Shown: one piece after another, positions 1 through 6,511 of the stretch
Position numbering within the stretch: position 1 is the stretch's first letter
Layout: every line of letters starts with the position of its first letter
NCBI GenBank assembly: GCA_003134375.1
Contig: PLAY01000028.1
Location: forward strand, 1 to 35,919
Direction of reading: 5' to 3'
DNA: 35,919 nucleotides
Origin: Limisphaerales bacterium
GTDB taxonomy: Bacteria; Verrucomicrobiota; Verrucomicrobiia; Limisphaerales; UBA11358
Position numbers and translations under genes: made by a program
Notes under the pieces: generated by a model
Database searches by the model: none
The model's input: the letters and a program-made list of their open reading frames with translations, nothing else
Told to the model about the DNA's origin: nothing

Positions 1-76
1 TTGATTGCAAGTTAGTATCAATACTGCGGACTTCCATGATCCAAGGACAAGGTTAGCGGAATTTTGTGCGCCAGCA

Positions 77-110
77 AGCTTGCTAAAAGAAACAGCTTGC
101 TAAAAGAAAC
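77..110. repeat. Tandem 17-bp direct repeat
   Basis: The 17-mer AGCTTGCTAAAAGAAAC occurs twice head to tail (77-93 and 94-110). It lies just downstream of the minus-strand methyltransferase gene. No function is evident; it looks like a local slippage duplication. Confidence 0.8.
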
Positions 111-140
111 TGCCTCCGCCAAAAACATCCGGCCTCCAGG

Positions 141-1037
141 TTAGCGGCGGCGCAACACCACCAGATCCTGCTGGTCATCAATAATGGCCTCGACGATGGC
201 GCGCACTTCAAACCCGGCGGAAGGCCACTGTTTGCGGATGTAATCGGGCGAGAGCACCATGTTGCCGTAACTTCGTTCGACGCCCACCATGAGGCTCGTA
301 ATCTTCAAGGTGTTCTGGTTTTTCACGCACTCCTGCCAGTCGGGGTACTCTTTGTATAGAAAACCATCCTTGTCAAGGCGCGCCCGCAAGGCGGTTTCAT
401 TCTGGCCGAATACTTCACAAAAGATCTTCAACGTCGGCAGTCCCTCTGTTGTCAGAAAGCAGCAGCCGCCAGGCTTCGTCACGCGGGCCAGTTCCTTCAG
501 CCATATCACCTGGTCCTCCATATTGAGATGCGAGAAAATAGACACGGAATAGACCATGTCAAAAAAGCCGGTTTCGTAGCGAAGAGGCGGGGTAAACTTG
601 CTGGTGTATGCAGAAACACGCGGATAGTGCTTTTGGATAAAAGCGACCGCAGTGTCGTCGATATCACAGGCAAAGAAGGAGGGAGCCGGGTATTTTCGCG
701 TGAAGTGGAGCAACTGGCGGCCAACACCGCACCCAAAGTCGAGCACCTTGAGGTTCTGATCCAGCCGCACTCCCTCCCGCTGCGCGCAAGTTGCGATCGG
801 GAGGAAACTGCGGACGCCACCCATGTAGTAGCGGGTGATGGTCTTGCCGCAGCTCTTCCGCATGTTCGAGTTCGGTGGCACTGGAAAATCGATCATCCCG
901 CCGAGTCGTCCCAGCATCTCGACACAATTTTGCATCTGATTTAGGCCAACCTTTATCAGCTTCTTCGGGAGCCCATAGTTCTTCATCATATTATTCTTGG
1001 GTGTTTTGTTGGATGAGTGGTATTGATTATGCCGCAT
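141..1037 (-). CDS. Class I SAM-dependent methyltransferase
   Basis: Soluble methyltransferase of the Rossmann-fold class I type, about 298 aa. Motif I is VLDFGCGVG near residues 98-106, followed by an acidic motif II (FFACDID) and the post-motif segment FDMVYSVSIFSHL; VTKPGG marks the usual Methyltransf_11/25 loop. The substrate cannot be read from sequence. The neighbouring GT2 glycosyltransferase on the same strand suggests polysaccharide or lipid modification, which is inference. The frame stays open to an ATG at 1130, but those extra 31 residues are encoded inside a palindromic repeat (1077-1158), so I chose the ATG at 1037. No clear Shine-Dalgarno sequence precedes either start. Confidence 0.8.
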   Translation of the reverse strand: MRHNQYHSSNKTPKNNMMKNYGLPKKLIKVGLNQMQNCVEMLGRLGGMIDFPVPPNSNMRKSCGKTITRYYMGGVRSFLPIATCAQREGVRLDQNLKVLDFGCGVGRQLLHFTRKYPAPSFFACDIDDTAVAFIQKHYPRVSAYTSKFTPPLRYETGFFDMVYSVSIFSHLNMEDQVIWLKELARVTKPGGCCFLTTEGLPTLKIFCEVFGQNETALRARLDKDGFLYKEYPDWQECVKNQNTLKITSLMVGVERSYGNMVLSPDYIRKQWPSAGFEVRAIVEAIIDDQQDLVVLRRR

Positions 1038-1076
1038 AAAGAAATCGGTGACAAGCTCGAACCCGGCTTTCCAAAC

Positions 1077-1158
1077 CTGCTGTGTCGCCGACTTCCAAGT
1101 CGGCAAAGTGTTCGTCCCTGCAGCCGCCAAGTGGGTTGGGAAACCCGCAACACAGCAG
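1077..1158. repeat. Imperfect palindromic intergenic element
   Basis: Outer arms CTGCTGTGT (1077-1085) and ACACAGCAG (1150-1158) are perfect inverted repeats. Inside the left arm is the palindrome GCCGACTTCCAAGTCGGC (1087-1104). The element covers the 5' end of the open frame of the methyltransferase and separates it from the glycosyltransferase. It looks like a REP/MITE-type dispersed repeat. Confidence 0.7.
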
Positions 1159-1250
1159 ACTTGGAAATTTGCGCCACCAAAATCGTATGAAATAACACGA
1201 ATAAACCGTCGTCAACCGCCGCGTGAACGGATCATCGGTAGGGGCGGTTT

Positions 1251-1976
1251 TCACCGGCTGAAAAAATTGTATTTAAGGATGCACCACAAGGCGCGAAAAC
1301 CGTCGTGCCAGTTGATTTTTTTGCCTTCGGCATAGGTGCGCCCGTAATAAGAAATGGCCACTTCATAAATGCGCACCTTCAAGGCCGCCACCTTGGCCGT
1401 GATTTCCGGCTCGAAACCAAAACGGTCTTCCTCAATGGTGATTTTTTGAATGACTTCCCGCCGGAAAACTTTGTAGCAGGTTTCCATGTCCGACAGGTTG
1501 AGATCGGTGGCCATGTTGGAAAAGGTGGTCAAAAGGTTGTTGCCCACCGAGTGCCAGTAATACAACACGCGATGCGCCCCGGCGCCCAGAAACCGCGACC
1601 CAAACACCACATCCGCCTTGCCGGACAATATCGGGACGAGCAGCCGGTGATATTCCGTCGGGTCGTATTCCAAGTCGGCGTCCTGGATCATCACGACGGG
1701 TGCGGTCGCCCGGGAGAAACCCGTGCGCAACGCCGCGCCCTTGCCCTGGTTTTGCTCATGCCGCACCAAGGTCACCCGCGCATCGCCGCCCGTGGCCGAC
1801 TGCAATTTTTCCCAGGTGCCGTCCGTCGAAGCGTCATCCACCACGACCAGTTGCTGGACTGGACGCTGTGCCAGAACGACCTTGATGACTTCGGCCACCG
1901 TCGCCGCTTCGTTATAGACCGGCATTACGACCGAAAGGCACGGTTCAACGTCGGCGTTGGATTTGATTTCGCTCAT
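1251..1976 (-). CDS. GT2 family glycosyltransferase (DPM1/polyprenyl-phosphate sugar transferase-like)
   Basis: GT-A fold glycosyltransferase of 241 aa using a nucleotide-sugar donor. The N-terminus has the GT2 signature SVVMPVYNEA (15-24), VVVDDASTDGT (44-54) and the metal-binding acidic motif QDADLEYDP (98-106). The length matches soluble dolichol/polyprenol-phosphate mannosyltransferase-like enzymes; no C-terminal membrane segments of the DPMS/GtrB type are present. It probably transfers a sugar to a lipid carrier in envelope glycan synthesis (family knowledge plus inference). It is co-directional with the downstream methyltransferase, but a palindromic element lies in the roughly 210 bp between them, so co-transcription is uncertain. 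Confidence 0.88.
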   Translation of the reverse strand: MSEIKSNADVEPCLSVVMPVYNEAATVAEVIKVVLAQRPVQQLVVVDDASTDGTWEKLQSATGGDARVTLVRHEQNQGKGAALRTGFSRATAPVVMIQDADLEYDPTEYHRLLVPILSGKADVVFGSRFLGAGAHRVLYYWHSVGNNLLTTFSNMATDLNLSDMETCYKVFRREVIQKITIEEDRFGFEPEITAKVAALKVRIYEVAISYYGRTYAEGKKINWHDGFRALWCILKYNFFSR

Positions 1977-2100
1977 TTGACAATTCGCCCAAAGTGGTTC
2001 GGTTTAAACGGAAACTGGCAAAAACCATTGAAAGGTTCAATCCGCAAATTGCGCGGGGTTGCTCGAGTTCAGGTTTAGCCTTGTCCCTGTAGATGAATTT

Positions 2101-2238
2101 TTAACCACGGATGGACACGGATAGGGAAAGAATTTCAGCCAGGCAAACGGATTCACCCACGGTGATTTCTTCCGGGTTTGCTGAAGCGACCTTTTGCATT
2201 GTCTTCATCCGTGTCCATCTGTGTCCATCCGTGGTTTA
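2101..2238. repeat. ACCACGGATG-type inverted repeat, copy 1
   Basis: The left arm starts TTAACCACGGATGGACAC (2101-2118) and the right arm (2206-2238) ends with the reverse complement, TCCGTGGTTTA. About 85 bp of unique sequence separates the arms. It fills most of the 326-bp gap between the glycosyltransferase start and yajQ; nothing else is evident there. Two related copies lie at 6313-6382 and 22834-22963. Confidence 0.85.
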
Positions 2239-2302
2239 GTTGAATAGGCCGCCGACTGGCAAATTCGCTTTTCTTTCCCGTCCGTCCTTTTACGCTGTGG
2301 CC

Positions 2303-2788
2303 ATGCCCTCATTCGACATTGTTTCACAGGTCAACTCGATGGAAATCGAGAACGCCGTCAACCAGGCCAAAAAAGAACTGGCCAACCGCTTCGACTTCAA
2401 AAGCAGCAAATGGGAAATCGTGCTGGAGAAAACCGAAATCAAACTCACCGCCGCCGACCAGTTCAAGGTCACTACGCTCAACGAAATCGTCATCTGCAAG
2501 CTGGCCAAGCGCGGCATCAGCCTGAAAAGCGTGGAGCAGTGCGAACCGGACATTTCACCGCTCGGCCACGCGCGGCAGAGCATCAAGATCAAGCAGGGCA
2601 TCGAAGCCACCGTCGCCAAACAGATCACCGGCTTCATCCGCGACGGCAAATTCAAGGTGACCACCCAGATTCAGGGCGACGAAGTGCGCGTCAACAGCAA
2701 GAGCCGGGACGAATTGCAGTCCGTCATCGCCGCCGTGCGCGCGAAGGAACTTCCCGTGGCCGTACAGTTTGTGAATTTCAGGGAGTGA
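2303..2788 (+). CDS. yajQ: YajQ family nucleotide/cyclic-di-GMP-binding protein
   Basis: 161-aa member of the YajQ/UPF0234 family. The N-terminus MPSFDIVSQV and the C-terminus ending QFVNFRE match the family ends, and the mid-segments KLAKRGI, IKQGIE and IQGDEVRV are conserved. Family members bind nucleotides or RNA, and in some bacteria cyclic-di-GMP, acting with a transcription regulator. An in-frame ATG lies further upstream (2240), but the family begins at MPSFDIV, so 2303 is the start. The gene sits directly after a palindromic element, and its stop is next to the start of an AT-rich ORF. Confidence 0.95.
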   Translation: MPSFDIVSQVNSMEIENAVNQAKKELANRFDFKSSKWEIVLEKTEIKLTAADQFKVTTLNEIVICKLAKRGISLKSVEQCEPDISPLGHARQSIKIKQGIEATVAKQITGFIRDGKFKVTTQIQGDEVRVNSKSRDELQSVIAAVRAKELPVAVQFVNFRE

Positions 2789-2793
2789 ACAAC

Positions 2794-3321
2794 ATGACTC
2801 TTTTTCAACGATACCAACGTTTGAATATATGGAATAAACTTGGAGTTATTGCGTCCATTTTAACAATTATAACTTTCGTCGTGTGGATAATTTCAAAAAA
2901 TCAGAACCCCATCCAACCGGCGAAGCAAATAATTCAAACATCTGTTAATAGCCCCGGCTCTGTTCAGATTGGTGGAAACGTTACAGTTAATCCTGATCCG
3001 AAATTAGAAATCCAAACGAATTTAAGACAACATATTCGAACATTGTTGGCGCAGATTAATCCCGAGATACTAGAACAGGTTGATTCTGGCGCTCCTTCTA
3101 TCACAGCTTTTTTATCGCAGAAACACGCAGGGACTTTATCCGATTTTGCGGAATTTCCTGAATTCAAAAATTATCTGGAGTATAAATCCAACCATAGCGT
3201 GATTTCCGGTTCAAACAATCATATCGGAAACAGCATAAATGATGTGTCTGACGACGGCTTTCTAAGCGGTTTTGTGCTTTTCATCAAGGATCCGTTAAGA
3301 GAGTCAAAGAAATCTAAATAG
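2794..3321 (+). CDS. Small membrane-anchored protein of unknown function (AT-rich)
   Basis: 175-aa protein that I do not recognise. It has a short basic N-terminus (FQRYQRLNIWNKLG), one membrane span at about residues 14-33 (GVIASILTIITFVVWII) and a soluble remainder rich in Asn, Gln and Ser. The likely topology is a single N-terminal anchor. A Shine-Dalgarno GGGAG (2781-2785) overlaps the end of yajQ, whose stop lies 5 nt before this ATG, so translation may be coupled. The base composition is visibly AT-rich with A/T-ending codons, unlike every neighbour, which suggests recent acquisition. The frame continues open upstream into yajQ, but that part is only a shadow. Confidence 0.7.
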   Translation: MTLFQRYQRLNIWNKLGVIASILTIITFVVWIISKNQNPIQPAKQIIQTSVNSPGSVQIGGNVTVNPDPKLEIQTNLRQHIRTLLAQINPEILEQVDSGAPSITAFLSQKHAGTLSDFAEFPEFKNYLEYKSNHSVISGSNNHIGNSINDVSDDGFLSGFVLFIKDPLRESKKSK

Positions 3322-3380
3322 GTTTCTGTTTTAATCTCCACCGCCTGCTGGTATTCCGGCACGAACCTTTTGCTGCAACA

Positions 3381-3698
3381 TCATCCCAGCACTTGCGAAA
3401 CGTCCCGCGCGCCGTGAAGGACGCGGATGATTTGCGGGCGGCGCGGCCTGCCTGTCACGCGGTAGAAAATCAGATAATTCGTGAATCGGCGCACCGGCCA
3501 GAAATGCATTCCGGACAGTTCGGCGCGGTTGGATTGATAACGCGGGCCAACTTCCGGCCATTGCGCCAGCGTGCGAAAGCTCAAAAGCAACGCGTCCAAA
3601 AACCCGCCGGCGGCGGGATTGCTCATCGCAATGAACAGATGAATGTCCGCCACGTCCTGGATCGTTTCTTCCGAGCGGATGATTTTAAGCGGCTTCAA
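3381..3698 (-). CDS. ParE/RelE-type toxin
   Basis: Toxin of a type II toxin-antitoxin pair, about 105 aa. Features of the ParE/RelE fold are an N-terminal helix with ETIQDVADIHLFIA, then FRTLAQWPEVGPRY, the strand MHFWPVRRFTNYLIFYRV and IIRVLHGARD near the C-terminus. ParE toxins typically act on DNA gyrase and RelE toxins on mRNA; which applies is not certain. The start is a choice: TTG at 3698 gives a family-like N-terminus and a 14-nt overlap with the antitoxin gene, whereas the ATG at 3749 adds an atypical Ala/Ser-rich 17-residue leader. AAGGAA lies just before the TTG but with very short spacing. Confidence 0.8.
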   Translation of the reverse strand: MKPLKIIRSEETIQDVADIHLFIAMSNPAAGGFLDALLLSFRTLAQWPEVGPRYQSNRAELSGMHFWPVRRFTNYLIFYRVTGRPRRPQIIRVLHGARDVSQVLG

Positions 3699-3948
3699 GT
3701 TCCTTGAGCTTGCGGCGGGTGCGGGTGCGGATGCGGTCGAAATCGGCATCGGTCAGCGGCCGGGCCAGACTGCGCACTCCGGCGAGAAGCTTGCGATCCA
3801 AATCGGGAATGTCCAGGGCGGCCGCCTGCTCGGCTTTTTCCAAAGCGCGCAGGCCGGCGCGCACCACTTCGCTGGAGTTGCCGTAACGCCCGCCCTCAAT
3901 CAGGTCGGCAACGAAGTCTTCGTAGTATTTGCTCAACGCGACGTTCAT
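3685..3948 (-). CDS. ParD-type antitoxin
   Basis: 87-aa antitoxin with an N-terminal ribbon-helix-helix: MNVALSKYYEDFVADLIEGG followed by YGNSSEVVRAGLRALE, the standard ParD/CopG pattern. The C-terminal half is highly charged (RIRTRTRRKLKELEAA), as expected for the toxin-binding tail. It precedes and overlaps the toxin gene, the usual order. The promoter region contains GATAAC/GTTATC repeats that could be the autoregulatory operator (3951-3993). Confidence 0.9.
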   Translation of the reverse strand: MNVALSKYYEDFVADLIEGGRYGNSSEVVRAGLRALEKAEQAAALDIPDLDRKLLAGVRSLARPLTDADFDRIRTRTRRKLKELEAA

Positions 3949-3950
3949 GG

Positions 3951-3993
3951 GATAACTTTAGACCGATAACATTAGATGTCAATAGACGTTATC
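3951..3993 (-). promoter_or_regulatory. Promoter/operator of the toxin-antitoxin operon
   Basis: Reading on the minus strand: -35 TTGACA (3977-3982), a 16-bp spacer and a -10-like TAAAGT (3955-3960). GATAAC at 3965-3970 pairs with GTTATC at 3988-3993, and a further GATAAC lies at 3951-3956. The repeated half-sites around the promoter fit ParD autoregulation; the binding itself is inference. Confidence 0.6.
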
Positions 3994-3997
3994 ACCC

Positions 3998-5392
3998 TTA
4001 AATCCCCACCGCCTGTTTGTACTCCGGCACGATGATTTCGGCCTTCGGCTTCATCGCGCGCAACGTTTCGGCGTGGGCCAGACATTGCGCTTCTTCACCG
4101 TGGATACAGATGATTTTTTTGAGGTCGCCGGAGATTTTTTCGACGTATTGCTTCAGCTCATTTTTGTCCGCGTGGCCGGAGTAGGTGTCGAGTGAAACGA
4201 TTTTGGCGCGCACCGCCTGCGGTTCCCCGAAAATATTGACCGGATTTTGTCCCGCCGTGATTTGCGCGCCCAACGTGTTTTCCGCGCAGTAGCCGATGAA
4301 TAAAATCAGGTTCTTCGGGTTGCCGATGTGGTTCTTGAGATGATGCCGGATGCGCCCGGCTTCGCACATGCCCGACGCGCTGATGATGATGGCGGGCTCC
4401 TCCAAATCGTTGAGTGTCTTCGATTGTTCAGCCTCGCGGATGTAGGTCAGGTTCGCCATGCCAAAAGGATTCGCCTTTTCGTGCAGGAACCGGTTGATGC
4501 TGTCGTTGAAACATTCCGGGTGCAGGCGGTAAATTTCCGTCGCATTCACACTCAACGGGCTGTCCACGAAAATCGGCACGCGTGGCAATTTCCCGGCCAG
4601 CGTAAGCTGGTTCAGCACATAGACAATCTGCTGCGTGCGCCCGACTGAAAATGCCGGGATGATGACCTTGCCTTTTTGATTCAAGGCCTCCAGCACGAGC
4701 CGGCCAACGGCTTCGTCGGCATCGGCACGGACAGCGTGTTCGCGTCCGCCGTAGGTGGATTCGATCTGTAGATAATCCACGTTTTCGGCCGGCACAGGGT
4801 CGCGGAGAATTTCGTCGCCGCCGCGGCCCACGTCGCCGCTGAACAAGTAGCGGAATTTTCGATTGCCTTCGCGCACGTCCAAAATGACCTGCGCCGAACC
4901 AAGAATGTGTCCGGCATCGCGAAACGTGACCGTCACGCCGTCCACGACCGGAAGCGGCCGCTCATAACTGACGGCAACGAATTGGTGCAGCGTTTTCTCC
5001 GCATCGGTGATGGTGTAAAGCGGTTCGACCGGCGGGAGTTTTTTCTTCGCCCGCTGCTTGGAAACAAATGCGGCGTCGTCCATCTGGATGTGCGCGGAGT
5101 CCACGAGCATGATGCTGCAAAGGTCGCGTGTGGCAAAAGTACAATGGATGTTGCCAGTGTAGCTTTGCTTGACGAGGTTCGGCAGGTTGCCCGCATGGTC
5201 CATGTGGGCGTGGCTCAAGACGACGGCGTCAATCTGCTTCGGGTCGAACGGAAAGCAGCAATTGCGCTGGATGGATTCCTCGCGGTGGCCCTGGAAGAGG
5301 CCGCATTCGAGCAACAGCCGTTTGCCATTGACCTCGATGAGATACATCGAACCGGTGGTGGTGCGCGCCGCGCCGAAGAAGTGAATTTGCAT
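3998..5392 (-). CDS. MBL-fold beta-CASP RNA nuclease (Ysh1/CPSF-like)
   Basis: 464-aa metallo-beta-lactamase/beta-CASP protein of the bacterial Ysh1/RNA exonuclease family. The zinc motif HAHMDH is at residues 61-66. Further signatures are the ESTYGGREH segment, VGRTQQ, the beta-CASP motif ISASGMCEAGRIRHH, GYCAENTLG, and the terminal SGHAD followed by IICIHGE. These enzymes process or degrade RNA using two zinc ions in the cytoplasm. An in-frame ATG at 5464 adds 24 residues lacking family similarity, so I start at MQIHFFGAARTTTGS (5392). It lies downstream of infA on the same strand, and with the RRM gene above it forms an RNA-related cluster. Confidence 0.92.
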   Translation of the reverse strand: MQIHFFGAARTTTGSMYLIEVNGKRLLLECGLFQGHREESIQRNCCFPFDPKQIDAVVLSHAHMDHAGNLPNLVKQSYTGNIHCTFATRDLCSIMLVDSAHIQMDDAAFVSKQRAKKKLPPVEPLYTITDAEKTLHQFVAVSYERPLPVVDGVTVTFRDAGHILGSAQVILDVREGNRKFRYLFSGDVGRGGDEILRDPVPAENVDYLQIESTYGGREHAVRADADEAVGRLVLEALNQKGKVIIPAFSVGRTQQIVYVLNQLTLAGKLPRVPIFVDSPLSVNATEIYRLHPECFNDSINRFLHEKANPFGMANLTYIREAEQSKTLNDLEEPAIIISASGMCEAGRIRHHLKNHIGNPKNLILFIGYCAENTLGAQITAGQNPVNIFGEPQAVRAKIVSLDTYSGHADKNELKQYVEKISGDLKKIICIHGEEAQCLAHAETLRAMKPKAEIIVPEYKQAVGI

Positions 5393-5476
5393 CAGGCAAT
5401 CGTGTTGGGTGTTGCGCGTTACGTCAAGCAGCCACCTCCGGCCGCCGATGAATACTTGACGCAATACGCACCACGT

Positions 5477-5692
5477 TCAACTGTGCCGGTAGGTGATGCG
5501 CGCCTTGTTCAAATCGTACGGCGACATCTCCATCTTCACGCGGTCGCCGACGGTCAGGCGCACCCAGCGTTTGCGCATCTTGCCACAGATGGTGGCGAGC
5601 ACGAGATGTTTGTTGGCCAGTTCAACCCGGAACATCGTGCCGGGCAGCACGGTGGTGACGGAACCTTCCACTTCAATGTGTTCTTCTTTCAT
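5477..5692 (-). CDS. infA: Translation initiation factor IF-1
   Basis: 71-aa S1/OB-fold protein with the IF-1 pattern: an N-terminal [29 protein letters not shown]-like [33 protein letters not shown]. It binds the 30S A site during initiation. The length is normal for the family. The gene is not in a ribosomal-protein operon here; it lies between an RRM gene, from which it is separated by a terminator (5723-5758), and the beta-CASP nuclease. Confidence 0.97.
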   Translation of the reverse strand: MKEEHIEVEGSVTTVLPGTMFRVELANKHLVLATICGKMRKRWVRLTVGDRVKMEMSPYDLNKARITYRHS

Positions 5693-5722
5693 GGCGATAA
5701 ATCGGCATTGGAAACGAAATCG

Positions 5723-5758
5723 AAAATAAAAGCGGAGTCCGGTTCACCCGAACCCCGC
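5723..5758 (-). terminator. Rho-independent terminator after RRM gene 1
   Basis: On the minus strand an 11-bp GC-rich stem (arms 5748-5758 and 5732-5742, with two G-U pairs and a 5-nt loop) is followed by TTTTATTTT. It lies 20 bp after the stop of the RRM gene and about 30 bp before infA. Confidence 0.85.
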
Positions 5759-5778
5759 CACGAAAACCTTGCGGTTGA

Positions 5779-6096
5779 TTAGTAGCGGTCACGACCGCCG
5801 CCGCTGCCGCCGTATTCACGGCGACCACCACCGCCGGCCGGACGCTCTTCGCGCGGCTTGGCCACGTTGACCGTGAGGGCGCGACCGCCCAGTTGCGAGC
5901 CGTTGAGCGCCGCAATGGCCTTCTGCGCCTCCTCGGCGGAGTTCATGGTGATGAAACCAAATCCGCGCGGACGGCCAGTTTCCCGGTCCATCAACAGGTT
6001 GGTTTCCATGACCGTGCCGTGCGCGGCAAACGCGTCGTTCAGGTCGTTTTCAGTGGTGTCAAAGGAGAGATTCCCGACAAATAATTTATTGCTCAT
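5779..6096 (-). CDS. RRM-domain RNA-binding protein, copy 1
   Basis: 105-aa protein with one RNA-recognition motif and a Gly/Arg-rich tail. RNP2 is LFVGNL (5-10), RNP1 is RGFGFIT (44-50), and the tail ends GGSGGGRDRY. This is the type of small RNA-binding protein found in cyanobacteria and many Gram-negative bacteria, often cold- or stress-induced RNA chaperones. It is nearly identical to the gene at 18613-18933. The frame is open to 6264, but the conserved start is MSNKLFVGN at 6096; the upstream part is a conserved leader, not protein. It ends at its own terminator. Confidence 0.93.
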   Translation of the reverse strand: MSNKLFVGNLSFDTTENDLNDAFAAHGTVMETNLLMDRETGRPRGFGFITMNSAEEAQKAIAALNGSQLGGRALTVNVAKPREERPAGGGGRREYGGSGGGRDRY

Positions 6097-6292
6097 GTGA
6101 TGTTTTACTGTCCGACAAACCGGTACTTTCCACAGACTGTTCCCGAACATCGGGTTTAAAATCATCACTGAACCAGGTTCACTTGAAGATTCACCATGCC
6201 TTGAAAGAGACAAGCTATCCAACAGACTTGCATAGTATGACGGGTTCTGCCGCAATAGCGACAACTATCGGCAACTATCTTTTTGGCCAACC
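6097..6292 (-). promoter_or_regulatory. Conserved structured leader of RRM gene 1
   Basis: The roughly 195 nt upstream of the ATG are clearly similar to the 5' region of the second RRM gene (18934-19130), from a GGTTGGCCAAAA block at the far end down to AAACATCACATG at the start codon. It contains two small hairpins, TGAAC-CAG-GTTCA (6169-6181) and CCCGA-ACA-TCGGG (6142-6154). It probably combines the promoter with a long 5' UTR that regulates translation or stability; the role is inference. Confidence 0.7.
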
Positions 6293-6312
6293 CTCGTGCC
6301 GCCAACTGTTGA

Positions 6313-6382
6313 AACCACGGATGAACATCCACCCTCCGTAACAGAGCTACTGCGGGGGACGGGCGGATGTTCATCCGTGGTT
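6313..6382. repeat. ACCACGGATG-type inverted repeat, copy 2
   Basis: A perfect 18-bp inverted repeat: AACCACGGATGAACATCC (6313-6330) and its reverse complement (6365-6382), with 34 bp between. It is a shorter relative of the elements at 2101 and 22834. It lies between the divergent RRM gene 1 and the first FG-GAP gene. The rest of the 6293-6511 gap shows no gene. Confidence 0.9.
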
Positions 6383-6511
6383 AAAATGTTTGCGTCTGAG
6401 CGGCCTCGGCTGGTTTCCGATACTGGACAAAGCCCCAGCCGCCGTTCAACATCCGTCGCGGCGATTCAGTCACGTGACGAATGCCGTCTGGTTTGGTCAA
6501 ATGATTTTGAA

